Shown here in pieces: positions 15,831 through 24,997 of a stretch of 64,000 nucleotides of DNA. Numbering within the stretch: position 1 is the stretch's first letter; every line of letters starts with the position of its first letter. Source of the stretch: an uncultured Paenibacillus sp. (lineage in GTDB: Bacteria > Bacillota > Bacilli > Paenibacillales > Paenibacillaceae); contig CALAWP010000033.1 of NCBI GenBank assembly GCA_937895345.1, forward strand, positions 99,357-163,356, given 5' to 3'. The position numbers were made by a program, and so were the translations under genes. The notes beneath the pieces are model-generated. The model searched no databases and was not told the origin of the DNA. It worked only from the letters and a program-made list of their open reading frames with translations.

Positions 15831-17048
15831 ATGAGCAAACTATTGATCGCTTCCTGCGACATGGAGGTCGGCGGGGTGGAACGGAGCCTGGCCGGCATGC
15901 TGAACGCGTTCGACTACGACCGGCATCAGGTCGACTTGATGTTGTACCGGCACCGGGGCGACTTTATGGAGCTGCTTCCCCGCAAAGCCAATCTGTTGGA
16001 GGAAATGCCGCAGTACGCCACGTTCCGCGCCTCCATCGCGGATACGGCGAAGTCCGGCCAGGTCGGCATCGCGTTGTCCCGGCTGCTGTCCAAGGCGCAT
16101 GCGGGAATGGAAGGAAAGCTGCGGGGCGCCGCGGAATCCGGCTACATTCAGCAGCAGCTGATGTGGTCGTACGCCCTCCCGCTGCTGCCGAAGCTGAAGC
16201 GGCGTTACGACGCGGCGATCAGCTACTTGTGGCCGCATTACTTCGTGGCGGACAAGGTGCAGGCGGCGGTCAAGATCGCCTGGATTCATACCGACTATTC
16301 GACCATCCCGACGAAACGCTCGATGGATGTGCGGATGTGGCGCCGGTTCGACCATATCGTCGCCGTATCGGACGCCTGCAAGGAGGCGTTTCTGGAAAAG
16401 TACGGCGAACTGCGCGGCAAGGTGACCGTCATCGAAAATATGATTTCGCCCCGAATGGTCAGGTCGCTTGCCGCCGCCGAAATTCCGGGCAACCCGATGG
16501 CCGCCGACAAGCGGTTCAAGCTGCTGACGGTCGCCCGTTTGTCGTCCCAGAAAGGGCTCGACCTTGCAATCGAGGCGCTTCGCATTCTGACGGACAGAGG
16601 GTACGGCGATATCGTCTGGTATGTCGCCGGATACGGCGGGGAAGAGGAGGCGCTGAAGCGTCAGGCCGAACGCAGCGGCTTGCGGGACAGGTTCGTCTGG
16701 CTGGGCAAGCAAACGAACCCGTATCCGTATATGAAAGCATGCGATCTGTACGTGCAGCCTTCCCGCTACGAAGGCAAGGCCGTCACCGTCACGGAGGCCA
16801 AGATGATCGGCAAGCCCGTCCTCATTACGAATTATTCTACCGCGGCCAGCCAGGTGGAGGACGGCCGGGACGGCTGCATTGCCGAGCTGTCCGCCGAAGG
16901 CATCGCGAACGGCATCGAAGCGCTGTACCGCGACGCCGCGCTGCGGGAACGTCTGGCGGCCCGCTGCGCCGCCGCGGATTACGGCAACGAAGACGAAATC
17001 CGCAAGCTGTACGAGCTTATGGCGCAAGACGGGAGGCGGAGCGGATGA
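15831..17048 (+). CDS. GT4 glycosyltransferase
   Basis: This 405-residue GT-B transferase starts LLIASCDMEVGGVERSLAGMLNAFDYD. KIAWIHTDYS marks the acceptor domain and LLTVARLSSQKGLDLAIEAL the start of the donor domain. The usual EX7E loop appears as QPSRYEGKAVTVTEAKMIGKP. It is clearly related to the two GT4 genes at 19.3 and 20.5 kb, sharing SRYEGKA...EAK and the closing EDEI...LYELM, so the three arose by duplication. It ends in an ATGA overlap with the next gene. Donor and linkage unknown. Confidence 0.85.
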   Translation: MSKLLIASCDMEVGGVERSLAGMLNAFDYDRHQVDLMLYRHRGDFMELLPRKANLLEEMPQYATFRASIADTAKSGQVGIALSRLLSKAHAGMEGKLRGAAESGYIQQQLMWSYALPLLPKLKRRYDAAISYLWPHYFVADKVQAAVKIAWIHTDYSTIPTKRSMDVRMWRRFDHIVAVSDACKEAFLEKYGELRGKVTVIENMISPRMVRSLAAAEIPGNPMAADKRFKLLTVARLSSQKGLDLAIEALRILTDRGYGDIVWYVAGYGGEEEALKRQAERSGLRDRFVWLGKQTNPYPYMKACDLYVQPSRYEGKAVTVTEAKMIGKPVLITNYSTAASQVEDGRDGCIAELSAEGIANGIEALYRDAALRERLAARCAAADYGNEDEIRKLYELMAQDGRRSG

Positions 17049-18097
17049 ACCCGGCCGTCAGCGTCGTCATTCCGGTCTACAATGCGGAACGCGCGCTCGC
17101 CCGATGCATCCGTTCGCTGCTGGACCAGACATTGCCGAATATTGAGCTGATCTTCGTCGACGACGGCTCCACCGACGGCAGCTGCTCCGTCATCGAGAAA
17201 TTCCGCTATTACGACGAACGGATCCGCCTCTTCCGCCAACGCAACGGCGGCGTCAGCGAAGCTCGCAATACTGGGCTGCAGCATGCCCGGGGCGAATATA
17301 TCGGCTTCGTCGACGCGGACGATTACGTCGAGAAAGACATGTTTCAGCGGCTGCTGGAAGCTGCGAAGCGGGACGACTGCGACGCAGTCGTCTCGAATTT
17401 GGAGCAGGAGCTGGACGGCGTCCGGTCGGCCGTCCGCCCTCCGATGCCGTGCGGACGCAGGCTCGAGGCCGGCTACATTCGCAGCGAGCTGCTTCCTTTG
17501 TATGTGATGACCGAGTCGATGAATACCGTCTGCAACAAGCTGTACCGGGGAGAGCTTGTCCGGCGGCACGGCATCCGCTTTCCGAAAGGGGTCGCGCTCG
17601 GCGAGGACGGCGCGTTCAACATCTCTTTTTTCGCCGCCGCCGCCTCGGTTCAATATATCGACTACACCGGATATCACTACTGCGAAACGGCGAACAGCGC
17701 CACGCGAAGCGCCGCCAGCCGGGATTATTTCGCAAGAGCCGTCGAGGTTTACGAGGCGGAGCTGCCGGAACCGCTTCGCGGCCTGCTGGACCGGCAGACG
17801 GAGATGCGGCTGAAGGCGGTGAAGCTTGTGCAAAGCGTGATGGCCAACGCCCATATTTATTTGCACCCGTCCTCCGAACGTCCCGCCCGCGAAAGGCTGG
17901 ATTACGTCCGGCACATGATCGCGCATCGGGCGGTAAGGGAGGCGCTTCCCCTTTATATGGAGGCGCGGCGGCAAGAGCTGAACCGGTACGACAAGCTGCT
18001 GCTGCAAATGATCGAAGCCCGCTCGGCCTGGGGCTTGTGGATGTTGACCGGCTACAGCAGATTCAGAAATCGAAGAAAGCAGGGGAAATCGGCATGA
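17045..18097 (+). CDS. GT2 glycosyltransferase
   Basis: This GT-A transferase (350 residues from ATG 17045) begins AVSVVIPVYNAERALARC, with FVDDGSTDGS, GGVSEARNTG and the catalytic FVDADDYVEKDM. A later conserved NTVCNKLYR and GEDGAFNISFF belong to the WfgS/EpsJ-like subgroup. The ATG overlaps the upstream stop (ATGA), and the 3' end overlaps the next ATG the same way, so the genes are translationally coupled. Sugar specificity cannot be read. Confidence 0.85.
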   Translation: MNPAVSVVIPVYNAERALARCIRSLLDQTLPNIELIFVDDGSTDGSCSVIEKFRYYDERIRLFRQRNGGVSEARNTGLQHARGEYIGFVDADDYVEKDMFQRLLEAAKRDDCDAVVSNLEQELDGVRSAVRPPMPCGRRLEAGYIRSELLPLYVMTESMNTVCNKLYRGELVRRHGIRFPKGVALGEDGAFNISFFAAAASVQYIDYTGYHYCETANSATRSAASRDYFARAVEVYEAELPEPLRGLLDRQTEMRLKAVKLVQSVMANAHIYLHPSSERPARERLDYVRHMIAHRAVREALPLYMEARRQELNRYDKLLLQMIEARSAWGLWMLTGYSRFRNRRKQGKSA

Positions 18098-19254
18098 ACG
18101 TTATGATGTTTGCCCATGACGGGAGCTTGAACCGGGGCTGCGAGGCGATCGTCCGCTCGTCCGCGCAAATGATCAAGGAACGCGTACGGAACGCGAAAGT
18201 ATACTTGGCGTCGGGACAGCCGGAAACGGACCGGATCATCGGCCAGCTGGACGGCGTCCTTGACGGCTCGCCCCGCACGATCCGCGCCTATACGCCGGAA
18301 TGGCTGCTGTCCGCCTTGAGCGTTCGGATGCTGCGGAGCGAATCGTACGTGCTGGGCCGGATTCATCGCAATATCGTCAAAAATATTAAGCATATGGACG
18401 TGTGCCTGTCCATCGGAGGCGACAATTACTGCTACGGCGAACAGCCCGGCCTGTACGAGGTCGACCGGCGGGTGAAGGCGCAAGGCAAAAAGCTGGTGCT
18501 GTGGGGCTGCTCCATCGGCGAGGAAGACATGTCGCCGCGCAAGCGGTCCGACCTGGCGCTGTTCGACCTGATCCTGACCCGGGAATCGCTCACTTACAAG
18601 CTGCTGAAGGAGCAGGGGCTGGATGCCGTCCGTCTTGTCGCGGACCCCGCCTTTACGATGGAGAAGGAAGAGCTGCCGCTGCCGGAAGGCTGGCAGGAGG
18701 GCAATACGATCGGCTTGAACTTCAGCCCTCTCGTCTGGAAACGCAACAGCGGCTCCAAGGCGGCGTTCGCCCGGCTGATCCGGCATATCGTCGATCATAC
18801 GGACATGACGGTGGCGCTCACCCCGCATGTCGTCATGCCGGGCAACGACGATTACGAGGTGCTGCGCGAGATGCACGAGACGTTCAAGACTTCGGGAAGA
18901 GTGCTGCTGCTGCCCGGAGATTTGAACGCGACGCAATATAAAGGCTACATCGCCAGAATGAGATTTTTCATCGGCGCGCGCACGCACGCCACGATTGCGG
19001 CCTATTCCAGCTGCGTGCCGACGGCGGTGCTCGGCTACAGCGTCAAATCGAAGGGCATCGCCGCCGATTTGTTCGGCGAAGAGAAGCTGGTGCTCGGCAT
19101 CGGAGACCTGTCCGACTACCGGAAGCTGATTCGGGCGTTCGAGGAAATGAAGGCCGACGAAGCCGCTTTGCGCGAGAGGCTGAGGCAGACGTTGCCGGGC
19201 GTCCGGGAGCTGTCGTACAAAGCGGCGCATTATTTGGAGGAAGTCGTATCGTGA
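18094..19254 (+). CDS. polysaccharide pyruvyl transferase family protein
   Basis: It probably adds a ketal pyruvate from PEP to an EPS sugar, making the polymer acidic. The 386 residues show the WcaK/CsaB pattern: N-terminal MMFAHDGSLNRGCEAIVRSSAQM, then VCLSIGGDNYCYG, KLVLWGCSIGE, ILTRESLTYKLLKEQG, VADPAF and the C-terminal FIGARTHATIAAYSSCVPT with the conserved RTH. ATG 18094 overlaps the upstream TGA, and the last codons overlap GTG of the next gene. Confidence 0.85.
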   Translation: MNVMMFAHDGSLNRGCEAIVRSSAQMIKERVRNAKVYLASGQPETDRIIGQLDGVLDGSPRTIRAYTPEWLLSALSVRMLRSESYVLGRIHRNIVKNIKHMDVCLSIGGDNYCYGEQPGLYEVDRRVKAQGKKLVLWGCSIGEEDMSPRKRSDLALFDLILTRESLTYKLLKEQGLDAVRLVADPAFTMEKEELPLPEGWQEGNTIGLNFSPLVWKRNSGSKAAFARLIRHIVDHTDMTVALTPHVVMPGNDDYEVLREMHETFKTSGRVLLLPGDLNATQYKGYIARMRFFIGARTHATIAAYSSCVPTAVLGYSVKSKGIAADLFGEEKLVLGIGDLSDYRKLIRAFEEMKADEAALRERLRQTLPGVRELSYKAAHYLEEVVS

Positions 19255-20498
19255 CGGCCGGGAAGCGGCAGCTGCTGTTTGTCATTCCGAGCCTGTCGGC
19301 CGGCGGCGGACAACGAAGTCTGGTTAACCTGCTCATGCAGATGGACTACGGCCGTTTCGACGTCGATTTGTACATGTTCAGCCACGAGGGGATCTTTCTG
19401 GAGCTGCTCCCTCCCCAAGTAAAGCTGCTTCCGCTGGAGGAAAGCTTCCGGCAGTTTAAGCTGCCCCTTTCCCGTTCGATGGGCCGGCTGCTCCGGCGCG
19501 GCAAGCTTCCGCTCGCCGTCAGCCGGTTCATGTACGCGGTCAACAACCGCAAAATCTCGCATGTCGCCTTGAAGGAGCAGGCCGGCTGGAAATATATGTC
19601 CCGCTCCATGCGGCGGTTGCCCAAAACGTACGACGCGGCGATCGGCTTTTTGGAAAAGTCTTCGATCTATTATTGCGTGGAGAAGGTCAAGGCCGGCACA
19701 AAAATCGGCTGGATTCATAACGATTACGACGAGCTTGGCATGGACGCGCAGTTCGACGGCGGTTATTTCGACCGGCTGGATCATCTCGTGACCGTATCCG
19801 AAAGCTGCGGCGACGTGCTGAAGCGGAGATTTCCGGAGCATGCGGTCAAGGTCAAGGTCATTTACAATATCGTCTCTCCGGCGTTTATTCACCGCTTGGC
19901 GGAAGCCGAGGGGCACGAATTGTACGATCGCAGCGGGGACGAGACGGTGATCGTGTCGATCGGGCGCCTGCATCCGCAGAAGGGCTTCGACATCGCGGTT
20001 CGGGCATGCCGGCTGCTGATGGACCGGGGCTGCCGCTTTCGGTGGTACGTCATCGGCGAAGGGGAAGAGCGGGGACGGCTGGAGGAGCTCATTCGCGAGC
20101 TGGGGGCGGAGGAGCGCTTCCGGCTGCTCGGCTTGCGCAGCAATCCGTATCCGTATGTGCGGCAAGCCGACATCTACGTGCAGACGTCCCGGTACGAAGG
20201 GAAAGCGATCGCGATCGACGAAGCGAAAATATTGCGGAAGCCGATCGTCATTACCGACTTCAGCACCGCTCGCGACCAGCTGGAGCACGGGCTCGAAGGG
20301 CTGATCGTCGACATGGCGCCGGAGGCGGTGGCGGACGCCGTGGCGGAGATGATCGGCAACCGGCTGATGAGGGAACGGTTCGTCCGTTATTTGTCCGGCT
20401 TGCAGCTCGGAACGGAAGCGGAGATCGACAAAATATACGGGCTGCTGCGTACGAAGGAGCATACGGCACATGAAAAAATTGCTGTTCATCATGAATAA
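19251..20498 (+). CDS. GT4 glycosyltransferase, first of a tandem pair
   Basis: This 415-residue GT-B transferase starts LLFVIPSLSAGGGQRSLVNLLMQMDY, with IGFLEKSSIYYCVEKVKAGTKIGWIHNDYDELGMD and SIGRLHPQKGFDIAVRACRLLMDRG. The donor loop is QTSRYEGKAIAIDEAKILRKPIVITDFSTARDQ. Its neighbour at 20470 shares most of these strings (YYCVEKV, IHNDY, RYEGK.IA.DEAKIL.KPIV.TDF.TARDQ), so the two are tandem paralogues. Start GTG 19251 overlaps the previous stop. Confidence 0.86.
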   Translation: MTAGKRQLLFVIPSLSAGGGQRSLVNLLMQMDYGRFDVDLYMFSHEGIFLELLPPQVKLLPLEESFRQFKLPLSRSMGRLLRRGKLPLAVSRFMYAVNNRKISHVALKEQAGWKYMSRSMRRLPKTYDAAIGFLEKSSIYYCVEKVKAGTKIGWIHNDYDELGMDAQFDGGYFDRLDHLVTVSESCGDVLKRRFPEHAVKVKVIYNIVSPAFIHRLAEAEGHELYDRSGDETVIVSIGRLHPQKGFDIAVRACRLLMDRGCRFRWYVIGEGEERGRLEELIRELGAEERFRLLGLRSNPYPYVRQADIYVQTSRYEGKAIAIDEAKILRKPIVITDFSTARDQLEHGLEGLIVDMAPEAVADAVAEMIGNRLMRERFVRYLSGLQLGTEAEIDKIYGLLRTKEHTAHEKIAVHHE

Positions 20499-21654
20499 CC
20501 TGCATTGCGGCGGCGCAGAGAAGGCGCTAGTCTCGCTGCTGCAGACGATCGATTACGCGCGCTGGAGCGTCGACTTGCTGCTGCTCAAGCGCGAAGGGAT
20601 GTTTCTCGGGCAGCTGCCCGGCCGGGTCCGCGTGCTGGAGCCGCCTTCGGCGTATCCGTATTTTGACATGCCGATCGGCGAAGCCGTCAAGCGTTGTATG
20701 GCGCAAGGGCAATTCGGCGTTGCACTGGCCCGGCTGCAAGCGGGGGTGCTGTTCAAGACGGACCGCCGTCCCGCGGTAAGGGAGCAGCGGCTGTGGACCT
20801 ATTTGTCCCGCGCGCTGCCGAAGCTGGACCGGCATTATGACGCCGCGGTCGGCTACCTCGAGAAGACGCCGATCTACTATTGCGTCGAGAAGGTGCAAGC
20901 GGACGTCAAGCTCGGCTTTATTCATAACGACTATACGATGCTGGGCATGGATCCTTCGCTGGACCGCCCCTGGTTCGGCAAGCTCGATTATATCGTGACC
21001 GTTTCGGACATTTGCGGCGAAGTGCTGGAGCGACAATTCCCGGACATGGCTGCCAAGGTAAAGGTGATGCGCAATATCGTGTCTCCCGCCGCGATCCGCC
21101 GGCTCGCTCTCGAGCCGTCGCCCTCGCTTCCGCGAAGCTCCGGCCTGTCCATCGTCTCGGTCGGCCGGCTGCACGAGCAGAAAGGATTCGACATGGCCGC
21201 CGACGCCTGCCGGCTGCTGCTGGACCGGGGGTTCGACGTCCGGTGGTACGTCGTCGGAGAAGGGGAGGAGCGTTCGAAGCTGGAAGCGCAAATCGCGAGA
21301 TTGGGACTTGAGGACAGATTTATATTGCTCGGCCTGCAGCCGAATCCGTACCCGTTAATCCGGCAAGCGGACTTGTACGTCCATCCGTCGCGGTACGAAG
21401 GCAAGCCGATCGCCGTCGACGAAGCGAAAATTTTGGGCAAGCCGATCGTCGTGACCGACTTTACGACGGCGCGCGACCAGATCGATTCGATGGTAAACGG
21501 CCTTGTCGTCGGCATGAGCGCCGAGGCGATTTGCGACGGAGCGGCGCGGCTGCTCGGCGACGAACGGCTGCGGAAAGCATTCTCCGAGCGGCTTGCCGCC
21601 GAACGTCTCGGCACGGAGGACGAAATCGAAAGGCTGTACGACATGATTTCTTAA
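20470..21654 (+). CDS. GT4 glycosyltransferase, second of a tandem pair
   Basis: This is a 394-residue paralogue of the preceding gene, opening LLFIMNNLHCGGAEKALVSLLQTIDY. It has VGYLEKTPIYYCVEKVQADVKLGFIHNDYTMLGMD, SVGRLHEQKGFDMAADACRLLLDRG and HPSRYEGKPIAVDEAKILGKPIVVTDFTTARDQ. It starts 29 nt inside the end of its twin. The pair may add the same sugar at successive positions or have diverged in acceptor; sequence does not decide this. Confidence 0.86.
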   Translation: MKKLLFIMNNLHCGGAEKALVSLLQTIDYARWSVDLLLLKREGMFLGQLPGRVRVLEPPSAYPYFDMPIGEAVKRCMAQGQFGVALARLQAGVLFKTDRRPAVREQRLWTYLSRALPKLDRHYDAAVGYLEKTPIYYCVEKVQADVKLGFIHNDYTMLGMDPSLDRPWFGKLDYIVTVSDICGEVLERQFPDMAAKVKVMRNIVSPAAIRRLALEPSPSLPRSSGLSIVSVGRLHEQKGFDMAADACRLLLDRGFDVRWYVVGEGEERSKLEAQIARLGLEDRFILLGLQPNPYPLIRQADLYVHPSRYEGKPIAVDEAKILGKPIVVTDFTTARDQIDSMVNGLVVGMSAEAICDGAARLLGDERLRKAFSERLAAERLGTEDEIERLYDMIS

Positions 21655-21662
21655 GGGAGGAA

Positions 21663-22853
21663 ATGCCCGTGTTTACATTATTGGGCGGCATAGCCGCCGG
21701 CGCCGTTCTGATCGCCGTTCTGGTCGATGCGGCGCTTCTGGCGCGCGATTGGCTCGGCCGGATCCGGATCGGCAAATACGCAAGCAGGGACGATTGGAGC
21801 GGGGCGATTATCGCGGCCGGCTCCAGATGGCTGCAGCGTACGCCGAAAGTGAAGATGACCGACAACACCCGTCTCGTCGTCATCGATATGCTGCGCGGCC
21901 GCTATTCCCGAAGCGCCATCCAGCATTGGCAGGAGGGCGCCCTGCTGCTCGGGCTGACGGATTATGCGGCGCTGCGGGACAGCGCCGACGTCAGGCGCCG
22001 GCTGAGGCGCTGTCTGGAAGCGAAGCTCGACGAAGGCGGCCGGTGGCGCCGCCGGCCGGAGCATGTTGACGCCGGCATTCTGGCTTACGGGCTCATGAAA
22101 GCCGCGGGAGACGAAGCCGGCCGGTGCAAGCCGGCGCTGGACGAGACATGGGAGCTGATCCGGCGCCATATCGGCGACGACGGAACGGTCATGTACCGGC
22201 TGTCGATGCCGGAATACCGGTACGTGGACACGATCGGCTTCGTATGCCCGTTTCTGATCGCTTACGGCATCCGTTACGGCAAGGAGGAATGCGTAAGCCT
22301 CGCCGTCACGCAATTGAAGGAATACGAAAGCCGGGGAATGCTCGGCGGACATTACATTCCGAGCCACGCCTACCATATCCGCACCGGCTTGCCGGGCGGG
22401 CTGTACGGCTGGGGCAGAGGGCTCGGCTGGTTCGCCATCGGCCTCATCGACTCCTGGATGGAGCTGCCGGACGGCCATGAAGCGAAGCCGGCGCTGGAGG
22501 CGATGGTCCGCCGCTACGCCGCCTCCGTGCTGGCGCATCAGCAGCCTGCGGGCCATTGGAATTGGGCGGTGAACCGCTCGGAGGCGCGGCCGGATTCTTC
22601 CGCGACGGCCATTCTCGGCTGGTACTTGTCCCAGGCTTCGCGCCTGCCGGAGCTGCGGGCGGCTTGCTCCGAAGCCGCCGCCCGCGCGGCGGATTATTTG
22701 ATGAAGGTGACGAGAAGAAACGGCGCCGTCGACTTCTCCCAAGGCGATACGAAGGACATCGGCGTCTATTCCACGCAGTTCGACTTGCTGCCGTTTACGC
22801 AAGGCATCGCGATCCGGCTGGCGAGCGACCTGATAAGGAGAGAAGCGTCATGA
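21663..22853 (+). CDS. membrane-anchored GH88/GH105-like hydrolase
   Basis: This 396-residue protein has an N-terminal membrane anchor (FTLLGGIAAGAVLIAVLVDAALLA) and an alpha/alpha-barrel like unsaturated glucuronyl or rhamnogalacturonyl hydrolases (YteR, GH105). Supporting strings are HVDAGILAYGLMKAAG, TIGFVCPFLIAYG, GLYGWGRGLGWFAIGL, GHWNW and RPDSSATAILGWYL. In a biosynthetic operon it may trim or turn over polymer that has been cleaved by a lyase. The type of uronic sugar is unknown. ATG 21663 is three bases from GGAGG; GTG 21669 is also possible. The end overlaps the next gene (ATGA). Confidence 0.78.
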   Translation: MPVFTLLGGIAAGAVLIAVLVDAALLARDWLGRIRIGKYASRDDWSGAIIAAGSRWLQRTPKVKMTDNTRLVVIDMLRGRYSRSAIQHWQEGALLLGLTDYAALRDSADVRRRLRRCLEAKLDEGGRWRRRPEHVDAGILAYGLMKAAGDEAGRCKPALDETWELIRRHIGDDGTVMYRLSMPEYRYVDTIGFVCPFLIAYGIRYGKEECVSLAVTQLKEYESRGMLGGHYIPSHAYHIRTGLPGGLYGWGRGLGWFAIGLIDSWMELPDGHEAKPALEAMVRRYAASVLAHQQPAGHWNWAVNRSEARPDSSATAILGWYLSQASRLPELRAACSEAAARAADYLMKVTRRNGAVDFSQGDTKDIGVYSTQFDLLPFTQGIAIRLASDLIRREAS

Positions 22854-23416
22854 GCCGATGGCTGAAGCCGCTGCGGTATGTCCGGGCAAGAATTCGCAAG
22901 CTGCTGCTGGAGGAGATCTGGCTGGAGGACTGCATCCGGCAAGGCATGCAGGTCGGGGAAGGCTGCTCCATTCAGCCGGGCGTCGTGTTCGACTATTCCC
23001 ATTGCTGGCTGATCCGGATCGGCAATCGGGTGACGATCGCGCCGGAGGCTTATTTGCTGGCTCATGACGCCAGCAGCAAACCGGCCGTCGGCTATACCCG
23101 GGTCGGCAGCGTCGTTGTCGAGGACGACGCCTTCATCGGCGCCCGCGCCGTCATTATGCCCGGCGTGCGCATCGGTCAAGGCGCCGTCGTGGCCGCCGGG
23201 AGCGTCGTCACGAAATCGGTTCCCCCCGGCTGCATCGTGGCGGGCAATCCGGCGCGGCCGATATCGGACGTCGCGCAATATTACGACAAGCTGACGCGCA
23301 TGGCGCAAACCGCCAAGACGTACGACGCTTCCTACACGATCGGGCATAAGGCGCCGCGGCACAAACGGGCCCAAATGGCGGAGGAGCTTCTGTACGAGAA
23401 CGGCTTCGTCAGATAG
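22850..23416 (+). CDS. left-handed beta-helix (hexapeptide) acetyltransferase
   Basis: This 188-residue O- or N-acyltransferase of the WcaF/CatB type shows hexapeptide repeats across about residues 35-145 (VGEGCSIQPGVVF, IGNRVTIAPEAYLLAHD, VEDDAFIGARAVIMPGVRIGQGAVVAAGSVV), ending GCIVAGNPARPI. His75 in LLAHD is the likely catalytic base. It has no PglD/EpsM N-terminal Rossmann domain, so it is more likely a polymer or lipid-linked sugar acetyltransferase. It is, however, the only acetyltransferase in the EPS region and could fill the missing EpsM role. Confidence 0.85.
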   Translation: MSRWLKPLRYVRARIRKLLLEEIWLEDCIRQGMQVGEGCSIQPGVVFDYSHCWLIRIGNRVTIAPEAYLLAHDASSKPAVGYTRVGSVVVEDDAFIGARAVIMPGVRIGQGAVVAAGSVVTKSVPPGCIVAGNPARPISDVAQYYDKLTRMAQTAKTYDASYTIGHKAPRHKRAQMAEELLYENGFVR

Positions 23417-23425
23417 GAGAAAAGC

Positions 23426-24994
23426 ATGAGAGTCAGAAGCACGCTGCTGAATGTTACGGTAGGCTTGGGCAACCAGCTGATCGTCGCCGTGTTGAGCTTC
23501 GTATCCCGAACGGTATTCATCCACAGCCTCGGCCTCGATTACTTGGGCATCAACGCCCTGTTTACGAGCGTGCTTGCGATGCTGTCGCTGGCGGAGGCCG
23601 GCATCGGCTCCAGCATCGTGTACAGCTTGTACAAGCCGGTGGCCGAGCGCGACGAGCCGCGCATCATGGCGCTGATGGGGCTGTACAAAAGAGCTTACGC
23701 CGCCATTGCGGCAGCGGTTATGGCGCTCGGGCTGCTGCTGCTGCCGTTTCTTCACCTGTTCGTCGGCGATACGGAGGTGGAACGGCTTGAGCTCATTTAT
23801 TTGCTGTTTTTGCTTAATACGGCCGCGCCGTATCTGTTCATTTACAAGCACTCGTTTCTGAACGTCAATCAAAAAAACTATATCGTGACGGCCGTCTTTT
23901 CGGTGTCGTTTATCGTATCGACCTGCGCCAAAATCGCGATTCTGCATTTTACGCAAAACTATTTGCTCTTTCTGGCGCTGGAGAGCGCGCTGACGATCGC
24001 GACGTCGATCCTGCTTTCCCGCATGGCCGACCGGATGTATCCGATACTGAAAAGACGCGAGCGCCACAAGCTGGACGCCGAGACGAAAGCTTCCTTTATT
24101 CGAAACATGAAGGCGATTATGCTGCAAAACGTCGGCAATTATTTTATTTTCGGCGTGGACAGCATTCTGATCTCCTCGTTCATCAGCGTGGCGGCCGTCG
24201 GACTGTACTCCAATTACAAAATGATCATCGACTTGTGCCGCACGTTCGTCAACCAGGTGTTTGCGAATATGTATCACAGCATCGGCAACTTGGTGGCGCA
24301 AGAGACGAAGGATACCGTATACCGCATTTACAAGGTGTCGTGGCTGCTCAATTTTTGGCTGTACGCCTTCCTGGCGATTATGCTGTACATGTTCATGGAC
24401 CCGCTGATCGAGCTGTGGCTGGGCGAATCGTTTCTGCTGGGGCAGGCCGCGGTCGTCCTGCTTGTCGTTACGTTCTACGAAAGAGGCCTTCGCAATACGA
24501 TTACGACCGTGAAGACGACGGCCGGCATCTTCCATGCGGACCGGCTGGCGCCGATCGCGCAAGCGGCCGTCAACTTGGGCCTGTCGCTGCTGCTGGTCCG
24601 GCATTGGGGACTGGCGGGCATATTTGCCGGAACGCTTGTCAGCTCGCTGGCCGTTCCGTTCTGGTCTACGCCTTATCTCGTCTATGCCAAAGTGTTTCAA
24701 GTGCCGCTGATCCGCTACTACGCGCGGTATTTTTATTACCTTGCCGTCGGCCTTGCCGCCTGGGCGGCCGCCGAAGCTGCGGTGATGGCCATTCCCGGCG
24801 GGCATATCGGCTGGCTCGTTCTGAAGGCGGCGGCCGCCGCGGTCGTTATCAACGTTTGTTTTGCGGCCGTCTTTTACCGCACCGACGAATTCGGTTATCT
24901 CAAGGGGGTGGCGCTGCGGCTGATCGGCAAAATCCCGCTCCCCCGCCGAAAGCGGAGGAGGCGGATGCCTTACATTTCCCGGGACGGCCTCTAG
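23426..24994 (+). CDS. Wzx-type oligosaccharide flippase
   Basis: This 522-residue multipass membrane protein has about 12-14 hydrophobic helices and begins STLLNVTVGLGNQLIVAVLSFVSRTVFIHSLGLDYLGINALFTSVLAMLSLAEAGIGSSIVYSLY, the usual opening of Firmicute Wzx (MOP superfamily) proteins. It should flip lipid-linked repeat units outward for polymerisation by EpsG. It is the last gene of the operon. Its stop lies three bases from the stop of the opposed collagen-like gene, with no obvious terminator between them. Confidence 0.88.
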   Translation: MRVRSTLLNVTVGLGNQLIVAVLSFVSRTVFIHSLGLDYLGINALFTSVLAMLSLAEAGIGSSIVYSLYKPVAERDEPRIMALMGLYKRAYAAIAAAVMALGLLLLPFLHLFVGDTEVERLELIYLLFLLNTAAPYLFIYKHSFLNVNQKNYIVTAVFSVSFIVSTCAKIAILHFTQNYLLFLALESALTIATSILLSRMADRMYPILKRRERHKLDAETKASFIRNMKAIMLQNVGNYFIFGVDSILISSFISVAAVGLYSNYKMIIDLCRTFVNQVFANMYHSIGNLVAQETKDTVYRIYKVSWLLNFWLYAFLAIMLYMFMDPLIELWLGESFLLGQAAVVLLVVTFYERGLRNTITTVKTTAGIFHADRLAPIAQAAVNLGLSLLLVRHWGLAGIFAGTLVSSLAVPFWSTPYLVYAKVFQVPLIRYYARYFYYLAVGLAAWAAAEAAVMAIPGGHIGWLVLKAAAAAVVINVCFAAVFYRTDEFGYLKGVALRLIGKIPLPRRKRRRRMPYISRDGL

Positions 24995-24997
24995 CCG

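Noticed and set aside
15410..17044. Long plus-strand frame joined to the GT2 gene at 17045
   Set aside because: The part before 17045 overlaps two well-supported genes and is Ala/Gly/Arg-rich. The GT2 domain starts at ATG 17045.
22766..24805. A 679-codon minus-strand open frame opposite the acetyltransferase and flippase
   Set aside because: It is Gln/Arg/His-rich with no motif; the sense genes are clear.
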